From assembly GCF_013912375.1 (NCBI RefSeq), contig NZ_JACETV010000001.1, forward strand, positions 186,001 through 250,000: 64,000 nt of DNA, in the 5' to 3' direction. The notes under the pieces are model-generated. The model saw nothing but the letters and a program-made list of their open reading frames with translations, was not told the origin of the DNA and made no database searches. Positions 27,500 through 36,334 of the stretch are shown in pieces (the stretch's first letter is position 1; every line of letters starts with the position of its first letter). The position numbers were made by a program, and so were the translations under genes. The DNA is from Emticicia sp. BO119 (lineage in GTDB: Bacteria; Bacteroidota; Bacteroidia; Cytophagales; Spirosomataceae).

Positions 27500-28399
27500 A
27501 TGAAACAACTCTTCCCCTTATCTGGCATTGTTACAGTGCTGAATACTCCGTTTGATACTCAAGGGAATGTTGACTTGCCATCCCTCAGAACGAATGTGCA
27601 GTATGCTATACAAGCAGGAGTAGCAGGGTTTTTAGTACCTGCTTTAGCCTCAGAAGTAGCAGCTCTGAGCATAGCAGAACGTTTGCAGATGGTAGCAGCC
27701 GTAACAGAAGAAGTGGCAGGGGAAGTACTGGTATTTGCAGGAGCAGGTGAGCCGGATAAGGATAGACGCAAATATATAGTAAAAAAGTATCTGGCAATGG
27801 GTTGCAGGAATATCCTGTTTCAGATACCCTTTGAGAATGAAGAACAATTTAAAAGCGAGTTTTATGAATTAGCTGATCTTGGCGTAGAAACCATTATGCT
27901 CCAGGACTGGAGTGCCAATGGCTATGGCTTACCTGATGATTTGATTCTGGAACTCTTTCATAAAGTAGAAGCTTTTCGTTGCCTGAAAGTAGAAACCGTT
28001 CCGGCAGGAGTAAAATACAGTCGGTTATTATCTTTAACAGAGGGAAGATTGCATTTGAGTGGGGGGTGGGCCGTTACCCAGATGATTGAGGGTTTAAAAA
28101 GAGGTATTCATGCTTTTATGCCTACTGGTATGCACAAAACTTACTGTGCTATTTATCAGCATTTTAAAGCCTGTGAATTGACAAAAGCCGAACAGTTATT
28201 TTATCAGTTGTTACCGGTATTAGCCTTTTCCAACCAGCACCTCGATATTTCCATTCATTTTTTCAAACGCTTGTTACATCGTCAGAGAATTTATAAAACC
28301 CCGAATATAAGAGCCTCTCTTTTGCCGTTTGATGCCATTCATGAAGGAATTTCAGAAAGATTGATAGAAAAGGTAATTGCTCTGGAGGAGTCATTATAG
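27500..28399 (+). CDS. DapA-superfamily (class I aldolase) protein with atypical active site
   Basis: A 299-residue protein without a signal peptide, so cytoplasmic. It has the TIM-barrel pattern of the dihydrodipicolinate synthase/N-acetylneuraminate lyase superfamily: GIVTVLNTPFD, a GVAGFLVPALASE loop and the likely Schiff-base lysine K163 (CLKVETVPAG). Two hallmarks are altered. The Thr-Thr-Gly-Glu loop reads ALASE, and the YNxP motif that supplies the proton-relay tyrosine reads QDWS (135-138). It is therefore unlikely to be DapA itself and may be a sugar-acid aldolase or dehydratase of the superfamily. It follows the GH20-like gene by four bases and is convergent with the regulator, whose stop is four bases away. 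Confidence 0.8.
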   Translation: MKQLFPLSGIVTVLNTPFDTQGNVDLPSLRTNVQYAIQAGVAGFLVPALASEVAALSIAERLQMVAAVTEEVAGEVLVFAGAGEPDKDRRKYIVKKYLAMGCRNILFQIPFENEEQFKSEFYELADLGVETIMLQDWSANGYGLPDDLILELFHKVEAFRCLKVETVPAGVKYSRLLSLTEGRLHLSGGWAVTQMIEGLKRGIHAFMPTGMHKTYCAIYQHFKACELTKAEQLFYQLLPVLAFSNQHLDISIHFFKRLLHRQRIYKTPNIRASLLPFDAIHEGISERLIEKVIALEESL

Positions 28400-28403
28400 A
28401 ACT

Positions 28404-29567
28404 TTATTTACCTGCCAGATACCTGTTCCGGTACTCAATAGGTGTACACCCTTTTACCTGTCTGAACTGGCGCGCGATATTCTTGCTATCTGTCAAACCC
28501 ATATCCAGTGCAATCTCAAATACTGTCATATCTGTTTCACGCAGCTTTTGAGTAAGCTTTTCAATACGTAGATTGAAAATATATTTGTAGATAGGTAGCC
28601 CGGTAATGTACTGAAAGCGTTTCTCCAGAGCACGTCTCGAAAGCGGTACTTGCTTTACTACATCATCTACTTGTAAGTTCTTATCAATGTTCTGATGGAT
28701 ATATTTAAGCGATGCAGCAATATAATCATCGTTAGTCGCATATATATCAGTAGAATGCCTGGTTACAACTTGAGTAGGTTTGACAACAATATCATAGTAA
28801 TCAGATGTGCCATATTTAATCATCTGTTCGAGCAATCTGGCAGCATCATAACCCCCTTTTTCGGCATCTTGCCCGATGCTTGATAGAGGAGGGTCAGAAA
28901 ACTCACAAATCATTTCGTCATTATCCACACCTAACACCGCCACTTCTTCCGGAATACGGATTTGTGAATGTCGACACGCTTCTGTAATATGTTGCCCTTG
29001 ATTATCATCACAAGCCATCAGAGCAATGGGTTTTGGCAATGATTTAAGCCATTGGCTCAGTGAACTGGGTTTATAATACCAGATTTCTGTCGAACGAGCC
29101 ATTGCATGCTCAAAATAATTCACTTTGTATCCTGCTTTGGTAATACGTTCCTCAAAACCCTCTGCACGTTCTCGAGACCAAACAATATCTCTGAAACCAT
29201 AAAAAGCAAAGTTTTTGAAGCCTTTCCGTAAAAAATACTCTGCACCCATTTCTCCGGCTTCTTTGTGCGCACCTGTAATATTCGGAATATCCCTGAATCT
29301 TTCTTTAAAATCCTGAGCAATCACAGGGATACCCGCTTCTACAAATTTCTCAACGGCAGGGTCATTATACAACTGCCCGATAATCCCGTCGGCACCCCAT
29401 TCCAAAGCCCATTCAAGAATACCCTCCATCCCAATCGTTTCACGCTGAAACAAGGGCATCCTGCAGAAAATCCATGGGCCATGTTCTTTCGAGTATTTGG
29501 CAATACCTTTCAAAAGAGCCTTACTATACTCTTCCGCAAAATCAATCAAAAGAATAATTTTATACAT
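28404..29567 (-). CDS. XylR-type transcription regulator (LacI-like sensor plus AraC DNA-binding domain)
   Basis: A 387-residue protein. Residues about 1-265 follow the periplasmic-binding-protein fold of LacI/XylR sensors (ILLIDFAEEYSKALLKG, WGADGIIGQLY, PKPIALMACDDNQGQHI, VAVLGVDNDEMICEFSDPPLSSI), without the LacI headpiece. Residues about 280-385 are an AraC double helix-turn-helix (VDDVVKQVPLSRRALEKRF and FEIALDMGLTDSKNIARQFR). In XylR the N-terminal domain binds a sugar and activates catabolic operons. Given its place between the glucosaminidase operon and the sugar importer and kinase genes, it probably senses an amino sugar or a product of these hydrolases. Confidence 0.92.
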   Translation of the reverse strand: MYKIILLIDFAEEYSKALLKGIAKYSKEHGPWIFCRMPLFQRETIGMEGILEWALEWGADGIIGQLYNDPAVEKFVEAGIPVIAQDFKERFRDIPNITGAHKEAGEMGAEYFLRKGFKNFAFYGFRDIVWSRERAEGFEERITKAGYKVNYFEHAMARSTEIWYYKPSSLSQWLKSLPKPIALMACDDNQGQHITEACRHSQIRIPEEVAVLGVDNDEMICEFSDPPLSSIGQDAEKGGYDAARLLEQMIKYGTSDYYDIVVKPTQVVTRHSTDIYATNDDYIAASLKYIHQNIDKNLQVDDVVKQVPLSRRALEKRFQYITGLPIYKYIFNLRIEKLTQKLRETDMTVFEIALDMGLTDSKNIARQFRQVKGCTPIEYRNRYLAGK

Positions 29568-29643
29568 ATCTAAGCATCTGCTATTCTGTTATAACGAAGG
29601 CATAGCATTTCTTGCTTCTAAGTTCGTATTTATTATGCACACA

Positions 29644-30897
29644 CTATTTCAACAAATCCTTCCAGCTATTTACTGTAGCATTGTTTACCAAAGGTTTCGC
29701 CCAGATACCTATACTCAATATATACCCTAAAGTAAGCAGTAAAAATAGCATAGCAAAACGCAATTCAAACAATTCACCTAATCCGCCAATAATCAACGGT
29801 ACGACAGCACCTCCGGCGATACCTGTACATAAAATACCGGAGAATGTGCCATGATGATAAGGAACAGAATTAAGTGCCAATGAAACTACGATTGACCACA
29901 TAACCGAAGCAAAAAATCCGGCCGCTGGGAAAGCAATCAATGCAATATTAAGTGGCCCGAATAAACCTGATAAAAGAGAAATAATAGCCCCGATTGTAAA
30001 CATCATCAATACCCGACGACTATCGAAAAACTTCAATAATACCAGGCCCAGGAAACAACCAATTGTAAGTAATCCCCAGAAATAGGAGATAACAGAGGCA
30101 CCTAACGTAGCTGGGTCAACATTATGATAGATTTGTAGAAACTTCGAAATCCAGTTAGCAAGACCTTGCTCTGTACCCACATAGCAGAAAATGCCTAAGA
30201 AGAATAACCAAACATATTTATTGCCTGATAAGTCAGAAAAAGCCTTGCCAGTATCAATTCTTTCATCATCTTTCAGAACTACTTCCGGGAAACGAACAAA
30301 CCATATAATAACTACCATCAACAAGGCAATTATCGCAAATGTCCAGTAAACAGATACCCACTTTAAGTTGGCAGGTACTAAACCATTTAATGTGGAGATA
30401 ATGAAATTCGGATTCGGATCAGTATGTACACTCGCCACAAAATAGCTATATAGCATAGGGCTTAAGAACGATGCACCACCAAAAAACAGCTGCCCCATTA
30501 CCGAATTAAACGCAAAGTTCTCTTCTCCGCCAGCTACTCTCAATAAAGGATTAATTACTACTTGTAGCATGGCCATGCCTAACCCAATAATAAATAATGA
30601 AATCAAGGCAACAGTAAAAGTAGGTGTAATAGCAAATAACAAAGCTCCAATAAAGGCTAAACCAAAAGCCCATAATAAAACCCTTTTCTCACGATACTTT
30701 TCAACTAATATACCAGATGGAATTGAGGCAACTGCATAAGAAACAAAAAAAGCAAAAGGCAGAAAACCTGCCCACCCAAGGCTTAGGTTGAAACTATTGG
30801 ATATATCCGGGATAATTGGCCCGAGAATATTACTCAGAAAAGAAATAACAAAGAAGATAAACAGTATAAGAATAACTATAAAAGTATTGCTTTTCAT
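29644..30897 (-). CDS. MFS sugar transporter (FHS/GluP-like)
   Basis: A 417-residue protein with twelve hydrophobic segments and the major-facilitator pattern of the Bacteroidota FHS (fucose-hexose-proton symporter) group. Features seen are the early FFVSYAVASIPSGILVEKYREKRVLLW loop region, MLQVVINPLLRVAGGEENF in the fourth to fifth helix, and a Gly-rich GIAGGAVVPLIIGGLGELF helix late in the protein. It should import a monosaccharide across the inner membrane with protons. It stands between the regulator (77 bases) and the ROK kinase, and so probably supplies the sugar released by the GH2 and GH20-like enzymes. Confidence 0.9.
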   Translation of the reverse strand: MKSNTFIVILILFIFFVISFLSNILGPIIPDISNSFNLSLGWAGFLPFAFFVSYAVASIPSGILVEKYREKRVLLWAFGLAFIGALLFAITPTFTVALISLFIIGLGMAMLQVVINPLLRVAGGEENFAFNSVMGQLFFGGASFLSPMLYSYFVASVHTDPNPNFIISTLNGLVPANLKWVSVYWTFAIIALLMVVIIWFVRFPEVVLKDDERIDTGKAFSDLSGNKYVWLFFLGIFCYVGTEQGLANWISKFLQIYHNVDPATLGASVISYFWGLLTIGCFLGLVLLKFFDSRRVLMMFTIGAIISLLSGLFGPLNIALIAFPAAGFFASVMWSIVVSLALNSVPYHHGTFSGILCTGIAGGAVVPLIIGGLGELFELRFAMLFLLLTLGYILSIGIWAKPLVNNATVNSWKDLLK

Positions 30898-31019
30898 ACA
30901 ATGCCAGAGTTTGTTTGGTTAAGGTTTTTAAAGGTAGCAGATTTGCCGGGAAAATCAAAAATTCTGCAACATAGACAAGAGTCCCAAATACAAGATTTAC
31001 ATAGTGCGGATTTAATTCT

Positions 31020-31877
31020 TTAATCTTTTAGTGCATAATTTTTTAATTCCTGAGGAATTAAGGCAGCGGCTCCTAAGAGTGCAATATTTTCATCTTTCGA
31101 CTGAAATATTTTAAGCCTTTTCAATGATTGTGGAAAAGAGAAATCGTTTAATTCCTGGTACATACCAGTTTCAAAAAACGGGTATGCTTTAGCTAACGAA
31201 CCGCCCAATACAATGGCCTCGGGGTCATACACATATAGAATGGCTTTTAAGGCCGCGCCTAAGTGAATACCGAATTTTTGCCACAGAGCTATGGCATGTT
31301 TATCACCGGCAATGGCAGCGTGGTTGGCTTCTAAGGCTGTAATGCCATGAATTGCCTCAAAGAAATTATTACTGGCATAATACTCAAAGTTTTTATCAAG
31401 ATAGGGCAGTAGTCCAATCTCTCCTGCACCACAATTGTTGCCCACATATAATTCGTCATCGATGATAATACCAGAGCCTAATCCCGTCCCTGTTGTTACG
31501 CCTACCACTGAATGAAAGCCTTTAGCTACTCCAAAACGATACTCTCCCAAAGCAAAGCAGTTTACATCATTATTGACAAAAACCGGAATCCCAAACTGCT
31601 CTTGTAGAATATCTTTCAATTCTACTCGTTCCCATGATGGGATATTGGCCACATCATATACAATACCTTTTTCGGTATCTACTACCGATGGCACACCAAT
31701 ACCGATACTACTTACTGAATAAGCCATTAAAGGCCTGATTAATTCGATTAATTGTTGTAGTGTAGATGATAGAGAATCTTTTTGTTTCAGCAAAATAGTT
31801 TCCTGCTTAATGACAGTGCCATTTAGTTCGACACCCGCTTTAATTTTAGTTCCTCCCAAGTCAACCCCTATATTCAT
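31020..31877 (-). CDS. ROK family sugar kinase lacking the zinc motif
   Basis: A 285-residue cytoplasmic protein with the ASKHA ATPase fold. The phosphate-1 loop is VDLGGTKIKAG (5-15), and the catalytic Asp is D104 in VNNDVNCFALGEY. The phosphate-2 region is GVTTGTGLGSGII, and the late GGSLA motif contacts adenosine. ROK kinases phosphorylate glucose, GlcNAc, ManNAc or similar sugars. The usual ExGH and CxCGxxGCxE zinc-binding segment is absent: the matching stretch reads GAGEIGLLPYLDKNFEYYAS, without His or Cys. The protein belongs to a zinc-independent branch. It is probably the first gene of an operon with the MFS importer. Confidence 0.9.
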   Translation of the reverse strand: MNIGVDLGGTKIKAGVELNGTVIKQETILLKQKDSLSSTLQQLIELIRPLMAYSVSSIGIGVPSVVDTEKGIVYDVANIPSWERVELKDILQEQFGIPVFVNNDVNCFALGEYRFGVAKGFHSVVGVTTGTGLGSGIIIDDELYVGNNCGAGEIGLLPYLDKNFEYYASNNFFEAIHGITALEANHAAIAGDKHAIALWQKFGIHLGAALKAILYVYDPEAIVLGGSLAKAYPFFETGMYQELNDFSFPQSLKRLKIFQSKDENIALLGAAALIPQELKNYALKD

Positions 31878-32409
31878 AGTATTTAGATTTGTTTGCCTAT
31901 TGGTCAGCAGGCTTTATATTTCAATAAAGTTCGTGTCCAACAGATTATAGTTTTTGTATGGCGTAATTGATTAATTTCTACTCAAAAAAATGCAGTCATA
32001 AGGGTGTTCTGATTCGACTCCCCTCTATTGAATTGCTTTTTTCTACTCACAATTACAATACTGTTAATGGCTGAAAAGATACCATTGTGTAGCAGGGAAT
32101 TTTAAATTTTTGTTGATTGTGGACTAAAGGTTTATTGATGTAATTATCAAATTGTTCATTGAATAATTAGACTATAAAATATCCTTTCTCTTGAAATGCC
32201 AGACCTTGAAGATAAAAGGCACTATTATTTCTTTAAGTATCAATATATTTTAAGGCTATAATAGTTACAAAAAACTGCTAAACAGACTCTTTCCTTAATT
32301 TAAATGAATTTATTTACTGTCTTTCAGATTGAATTTTTACTAATTTTGAGAACTCTATTCATCTAAAAACAACCGTATGGTTTGAAGGCTGTTTCGACAA
32401 CCGTTCACC
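31878..32409. other. Intergenic region between divergent genes
   Basis: 532 bases of AT-rich DNA between the ROK kinase (-) and the PQQ dehydrogenase (+). No coding frame, RNA gene or strong repeat was found. A consensus -7 box for the plus-strand gene is listed at 32341; the minus-strand promoter was not identified. Confidence 0.5.
32341..32348 (+). promoter_or_regulatory. Candidate -7 box of the PQQ dehydrogenase gene
   Basis: TAATTTTG is an exact match to the Bacteroidota TAnnTTTG -7 consensus, 62 bases before the annotated start. The -33 region at the expected distance is weak (TGTC). It is a pattern match only. Confidence 0.35.
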
Positions 32410-34569
32410 ATGTTCGGTATTTCATTACCCCAATTAAATATGAGACCTGGCCAACAACTTCGTTTTTCTCTAAAGCCCTTTATAGCCTTGGTGAGCGTCA
32501 CTTGTATTATTTTAAGTGCTACAAATGTGAATCTGCCTGATACTGACTGGTCAGAATACAATGGAGGACCTGACAAAAATCATTTTTCAGCCCTCACACA
32601 AATCAATACAGATAATGTTGCTGACCTTAAACCAGCATGGGAATATGCTTCAGGGGGTGCTGATACTGTAAAGAATACGACTCAAATGCAATGTAATCCT
32701 GTTATTGTTAGAGGAGTCTTATATGGGGTTTCGGCTGGTTCACAGGCATTTGCCTTAGATGCCGCAACAGGTAAAGAAATATGGAAAACCCGATTGAATG
32801 ACGACACTTTTAACATGACGAGCAGGGGCGTCACCTATTGGACAGATGGAAATGAAGCACGGATTTTTTTTGCTTATGGAGCTTTGATGTATGCGCTTAA
32901 TGCCAAAGACGGCAAACCTGTTACGAGTTTTGGAACAAACGGAAAGATAAATCTTAAAGATGGCATCACTCGTCCGGGGGCTGATGAATACGTAGTAGGC
33001 AACACCCCGGCCACTATTTTCAAGAATGTGCTGATTGTCGGTACAAGGGTTTCAGAGAGTGCATCGGCACTTTTAGGCGATATTCGCGCTTATGATGTAA
33101 AAACCGGAAAAAAAATATGGGTTTTTCACACAATTCCCAAACCGGGCGAGTATGGGTACACCACGTGGGAGAAACAGAACTATCAGAATACAGGAGGGGC
33201 AAATAGCTGGATGGGTATGGCAATTGACCGGCAAAGAGGGATAGTGTATGTTCCTACAGGCTCAGCGGCTTTTGATTTTTATGGAGGAAACCGTAAAGGA
33301 GATAACCTTTTTGCCAACTGTCTGCTGGCCCTTGATGCTGCTACAGGTAAACGTCTCTGGCATTTTCAGACAGTGCATCATGATATATGGGACAGAGATA
33401 TTCCTGCGCCTCCTAATTTATTTACTATTACACAAAACGGAAAGAAGATTGATGTAGTATCTGTAGTAACTAAACAGGGCTTTACTTTTGTTTTTAACAG
33501 AATAACAGGCAAACCTGTATTCCCGATTGAAGAACGGCCTTTTCCGGCTTCTGATATTCCGGGAGAGAAAGCTGCTTTAACTCAACCTATTCCTTTAATG
33601 CCAGAACCTTTTACCAGACAGAGTTTTACTGTAAACGACGTAAATCCTTTTGCTTCTAATAAAGCGGAAATTATTGAGATACTGAAAAAATCTAAAACCG
33701 GAGGGCCGTTTATACCTTTGGGTAGAGAGCGTACTCTCTTTTTTCCGGGTAGCGATGGTGGGGCGCAATGGGGTGGAGCAGCCGTCGATGAAAATTCTAT
33801 AATGTATGTGCCTGCCAAAGAGAATCCTGTGTTTAGTTCATTAATAGATGCCCCAAATTACAAATCCAGTAAAGCTTTGGTGACAGGTAAACAATTGTAT
33901 CAGACTTATTGTGCATCGTGTCATGGTGCTGACCGGGAGGGTAATCATGATGGAACCATACCTGGCTTACTTAATATAACAGCTAAATATAACAATACTG
34001 CTATTCTACAGATTATGGTAAAAGGTAGAGGCATGATGCCAGCTTTTACTCAGATAAAAGCACAGGATAAGCAAGCTATTATAGATTTTTTAGGAGGTAA
34101 AAATACCTCGACACAATCCGATGGTAAATCAAAACTATCAACTGTTGCTTATACACATACAGGTTATAACCGTTGGTATGACACCAATGGTTACCCGGTA
34201 AGCACACCGCCATGGGGGACACTTACGGCTATAAACATGAATACAGGCAAACGCCAGTGGCAGGTGCCTTTAGGAGAATATCCTGAACTAACAGCTAAAG
34301 GAATCTCACCAACTGGAACAGATAATTATGGAAGTGCGGCAGTGACGGCTGGAGGTCTGTTGTTTATTGCTGCCTCAAAAGATGAGCAGTTCAGGGCTTT
34401 TGACCGCAAAACAGGTAAGATAGTCTGGCAGTTTAAATTACCTGCTGCGGGATACGCTTCACCCAGTGTCTATGCTGTAAATGGAAAACAATATATAGTT
34501 ATTGCCTGCGGCGGAGGTAAACTGAGAAGTAAATCAGGCGATCGCTATATTGCCTTTGCTTTGCCTTAA
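32410..34569 (+). CDS. PQQ-dependent dehydrogenase with embedded cytochrome c domain, exported
   Basis: A 719-residue protein. A second ATG at 32440 may be the true start, because the signal-peptide-like RFSLKPFIALVSVTCIIL segment begins just after it. Residues about 45-480 and 600-719 form a quinoprotein eight-bladed propeller (DTDWSEYNGG, FALDAATGKEIWKTRL, VHHDIWDRDIPAPP, DNYGSAAVTAGGLLF). Between them, about 490-565, lies a cytochrome c with C501-x-x-C504-H505 and a probable axial Met in GRGMMPAF. The layout matches Bacteroidota PQQ glucose/alcohol dehydrogenase homologues, which oxidise a sugar or alcohol in the periplasm and pass electrons to the haem. No PQQ biosynthesis gene is seen in the window. 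The next gene starts 28 bases downstream. Confidence 0.92.
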   Translation: MFGISLPQLNMRPGQQLRFSLKPFIALVSVTCIILSATNVNLPDTDWSEYNGGPDKNHFSALTQINTDNVADLKPAWEYASGGADTVKNTTQMQCNPVIVRGVLYGVSAGSQAFALDAATGKEIWKTRLNDDTFNMTSRGVTYWTDGNEARIFFAYGALMYALNAKDGKPVTSFGTNGKINLKDGITRPGADEYVVGNTPATIFKNVLIVGTRVSESASALLGDIRAYDVKTGKKIWVFHTIPKPGEYGYTTWEKQNYQNTGGANSWMGMAIDRQRGIVYVPTGSAAFDFYGGNRKGDNLFANCLLALDAATGKRLWHFQTVHHDIWDRDIPAPPNLFTITQNGKKIDVVSVVTKQGFTFVFNRITGKPVFPIEERPFPASDIPGEKAALTQPIPLMPEPFTRQSFTVNDVNPFASNKAEIIEILKKSKTGGPFIPLGRERTLFFPGSDGGAQWGGAAVDENSIMYVPAKENPVFSSLIDAPNYKSSKALVTGKQLYQTYCASCHGADREGNHDGTIPGLLNITAKYNNTAILQIMVKGRGMMPAFTQIKAQDKQAIIDFLGGKNTSTQSDGKSKLSTVAYTHTGYNRWYDTNGYPVSTPPWGTLTAINMNTGKRQWQVPLGEYPELTAKGISPTGTDNYGSAAVTAGGLLFIAASKDEQFRAFDRKTGKIVWQFKLPAAGYASPSVYAVNGKQYIVIACGGGKLRSKSGDRYIAFALP

Positions 34570-34597
34570 ATATTCAACCTTTTATATTTTACATTCA

Positions 34598-35725
34598 ATG
34601 AAACGTATCATCAAAAGTCTTATGCCAGTATTGTTTGTTATGGTACTGATAGCTGCGTGGAAACCTGCAGTAGAAGAAACCCGTCAAACCCCTAAAATTA
34701 AACGGTATCTGTATGTCGCTACTCCTGGTGTGCGCGATTATTTAGGATATGGTGGGCATGGTATTCAGGTTTTTGATATGGATAATAAATACAAATTTGT
34801 AAAGTATATCCCAACCTCTGGTTTTCATCCGAACGGAACACCTTCAAATGTAAAAGGAGTATGCGTAAGTCTGGCTACCAATTGCATTTACATCAGCACG
34901 CTGGAAGGTTTGCAATGTATTGACCTGACAACTGAAAAACAGGTATGGGAAAAATCATTTGAGGGTGGCGCAGATAGAATGGCCGTTTCACCAGATGGTA
35001 AAACGATATATCTCCCATCGCTTGAAAGAGAATTCTGGAATGTGATTGATGCCAGGACAGGAGATATTATTACAAAAATTGTTACCAATTCGGGCTCTCA
35101 CAATACACTTTATGGCTTATCAGGTAATTATGTGTATCTCGCTGGGTTAAAATCTCCATACCTGACGGTTGCTGATGCTAAAACACATACAATTGCCAAA
35201 CAGATAGGCCCATTCAATGCAGAGGTTCGTCCGTTTACGATTAATGGAGCAGAGACTTTAGCCTATGTAAATATCAATGGTTTATTGGGGTTTGAAATAG
35301 GAGATATAAAAACCGGTAAGAAATTACACCGTATAGAAGTTCAGGGTTTTAATAAAGGTGAAGTAAAACGGCACGGTTGTCCGACACATGGGATTGCTTT
35401 AACACCCGATGAAAAAGAAATATGGATATGCGATGGAGCCAATAACCGTTTACATATCTTTGATAATACTGTTATGCCTCCAAGACAGGTAAACACGATT
35501 ATAGTAAAAGATATGCCAGGTTGGATTAGTTTTAGTTTAGATGGCAAACACGCTTTCTCTGCCACAGGAGATATTATTGATGTAAAAACCCGCAAAATTA
35601 TAGCAAGTCTTGAAGACCAGAATTATAACAGTGTTCAAAGTGAAAAAATGGTAGAAATCCATTTCAATGGTAAGAAACCCATTAAAACCGGAGATCAGTT
35701 TGGTATGGGTAAGGTGAGTCAATGA
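34598..35725 (+). CDS. YncE/YVTN-type beta-propeller protein, exported
   Basis: A 375-residue protein started at the ATG at 34598, which begins a proper signal peptide (MKRIIKSLMPVLFVMVLIAA). An open extension back into the dehydrogenase gene from a TTG is rejected. The mature protein has repeated short blades of the YVTN class, such as DRMAVSPDGKTIYLPS, FWNVIDARTGDII, GIALTPDEKEIWICDGANNRLHIFD and GWISFSLDGKHAFSA. Such proteins often accompany quinoprotein dehydrogenases, and it is probably co-transcribed with the gene before it. Its exact role, whether binding or scaffold, is unknown. Confidence 0.82.
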   Translation: MKRIIKSLMPVLFVMVLIAAWKPAVEETRQTPKIKRYLYVATPGVRDYLGYGGHGIQVFDMDNKYKFVKYIPTSGFHPNGTPSNVKGVCVSLATNCIYISTLEGLQCIDLTTEKQVWEKSFEGGADRMAVSPDGKTIYLPSLEREFWNVIDARTGDIITKIVTNSGSHNTLYGLSGNYVYLAGLKSPYLTVADAKTHTIAKQIGPFNAEVRPFTINGAETLAYVNINGLLGFEIGDIKTGKKLHRIEVQGFNKGEVKRHGCPTHGIALTPDEKEIWICDGANNRLHIFDNTVMPPRQVNTIIVKDMPGWISFSLDGKHAFSATGDIIDVKTRKIIASLEDQNYNSVQSEKMVEIHFNGKKPIKTGDQFGMGKVSQ

Positions 35726-35760
35726 TTGTGTGATCGAATTGAACTGAAACAGAGCTTTAG

Positions 35761-35856
35761 CTTTCAGCCAAAAACCGTGGGGAGATAGCCCAAGTTATAG
35801 TCATTTGTTCATCTGATAGCGAAAACTATTTGGAGATATTACATTTTGGCTGAAAG
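35761..35856. repeat. Perfect 13-bp inverted repeat between convergent genes
   Basis: CTTTCAGCCAAAA at 35761-35773 and TTTTGGCTGAAAG at 35844-35856 are exact reverse complements separated by 70 bases. They fill the gap between the propeller gene (+) and a lipoprotein gene (-). The words differ from repeat families A and B, though the flanking AGAGCTTTAG is like the GCTTTAG word of family B. It could help end transcription from both sides. Confidence 0.6.
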
Positions 35857-35857
35857 T

Positions 35858-36277
35858 CTACTCTTTTACAAAAACATATTCTCCAACTGTATAGGGTTTT
35901 AGTATAAGTTTTTTATTACTCAAAGAGCTGATTTCTACTAACTTCCCTTCCGTAGAAGACATACACATGGCTCTGATTCTAATATTTTTATCGCTAATCT
36001 CATAACTCCCAGACCCACACCCCATAAACGCATAATCTGCAGGTATTGTGTTTTTGTAGGTTTCATTAAACGCACCCTTTGAAGAGAACTCAATATATAC
36101 ACCCTTACTATCTGGCACTATTACCGGCTGGCATCCGGAAGAAAGCCCGCCTGATGGATAACAATAAGAAATCAATCTCCATTTGCCTGTAATATCAGCG
36201 GCAGGATTAATATTCTTTTTGTCCTGACAAGCTATTAATAAAGTAGCCCAGATAAAGAATTGTATTTTTCTCAACAT
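35858..36277 (-). CDS. Lipocalin-like small lipoprotein, function unknown
   Basis: A 139-residue protein whose N-terminal helix ends in LLIACQ, a lipobox. The mature part begins with ITGKWRLISYCYPSGG, the GxW opening typical of Bacteroidota lipocalin-like domains, and continues with alternating beta-strands and four cysteines. Such proteins are common and mostly uncharacterised. It is followed on the same strand, 57 bases upstream, by another small lipoprotein gene, so the two may form a pair. Confidence 0.65.
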   Translation of the reverse strand: MLRKIQFFIWATLLIACQDKKNINPAADITGKWRLISYCYPSGGLSSGCQPVIVPDSKGVYIEFSSKGAFNETYKNTIPADYAFMGCGSGSYEISDKNIRIRAMCMSSTEGKLVEISSLSNKKLILKPYTVGEYVFVKE

Positions 36278-36334
36278 AGTAATATCAGATTCTTAAAAAT
36301 TATATAGAATTGTATAGATAGCAGATTTCAAGTA

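Noticed and set aside
27559-27847. Three overlapping minus-strand open frames inside the DapA-like gene
   Set aside because: Antisense shadows of a well-supported gene; Leu- and Ala-rich translations reflect its codon pattern.
34550-34597. Upstream TTG start for the YncE-like protein, inside the dehydrogenase gene
   Set aside because: The ATG at 34598 gives a proper signal peptide; the extension is out of character and overlaps coding sequence.
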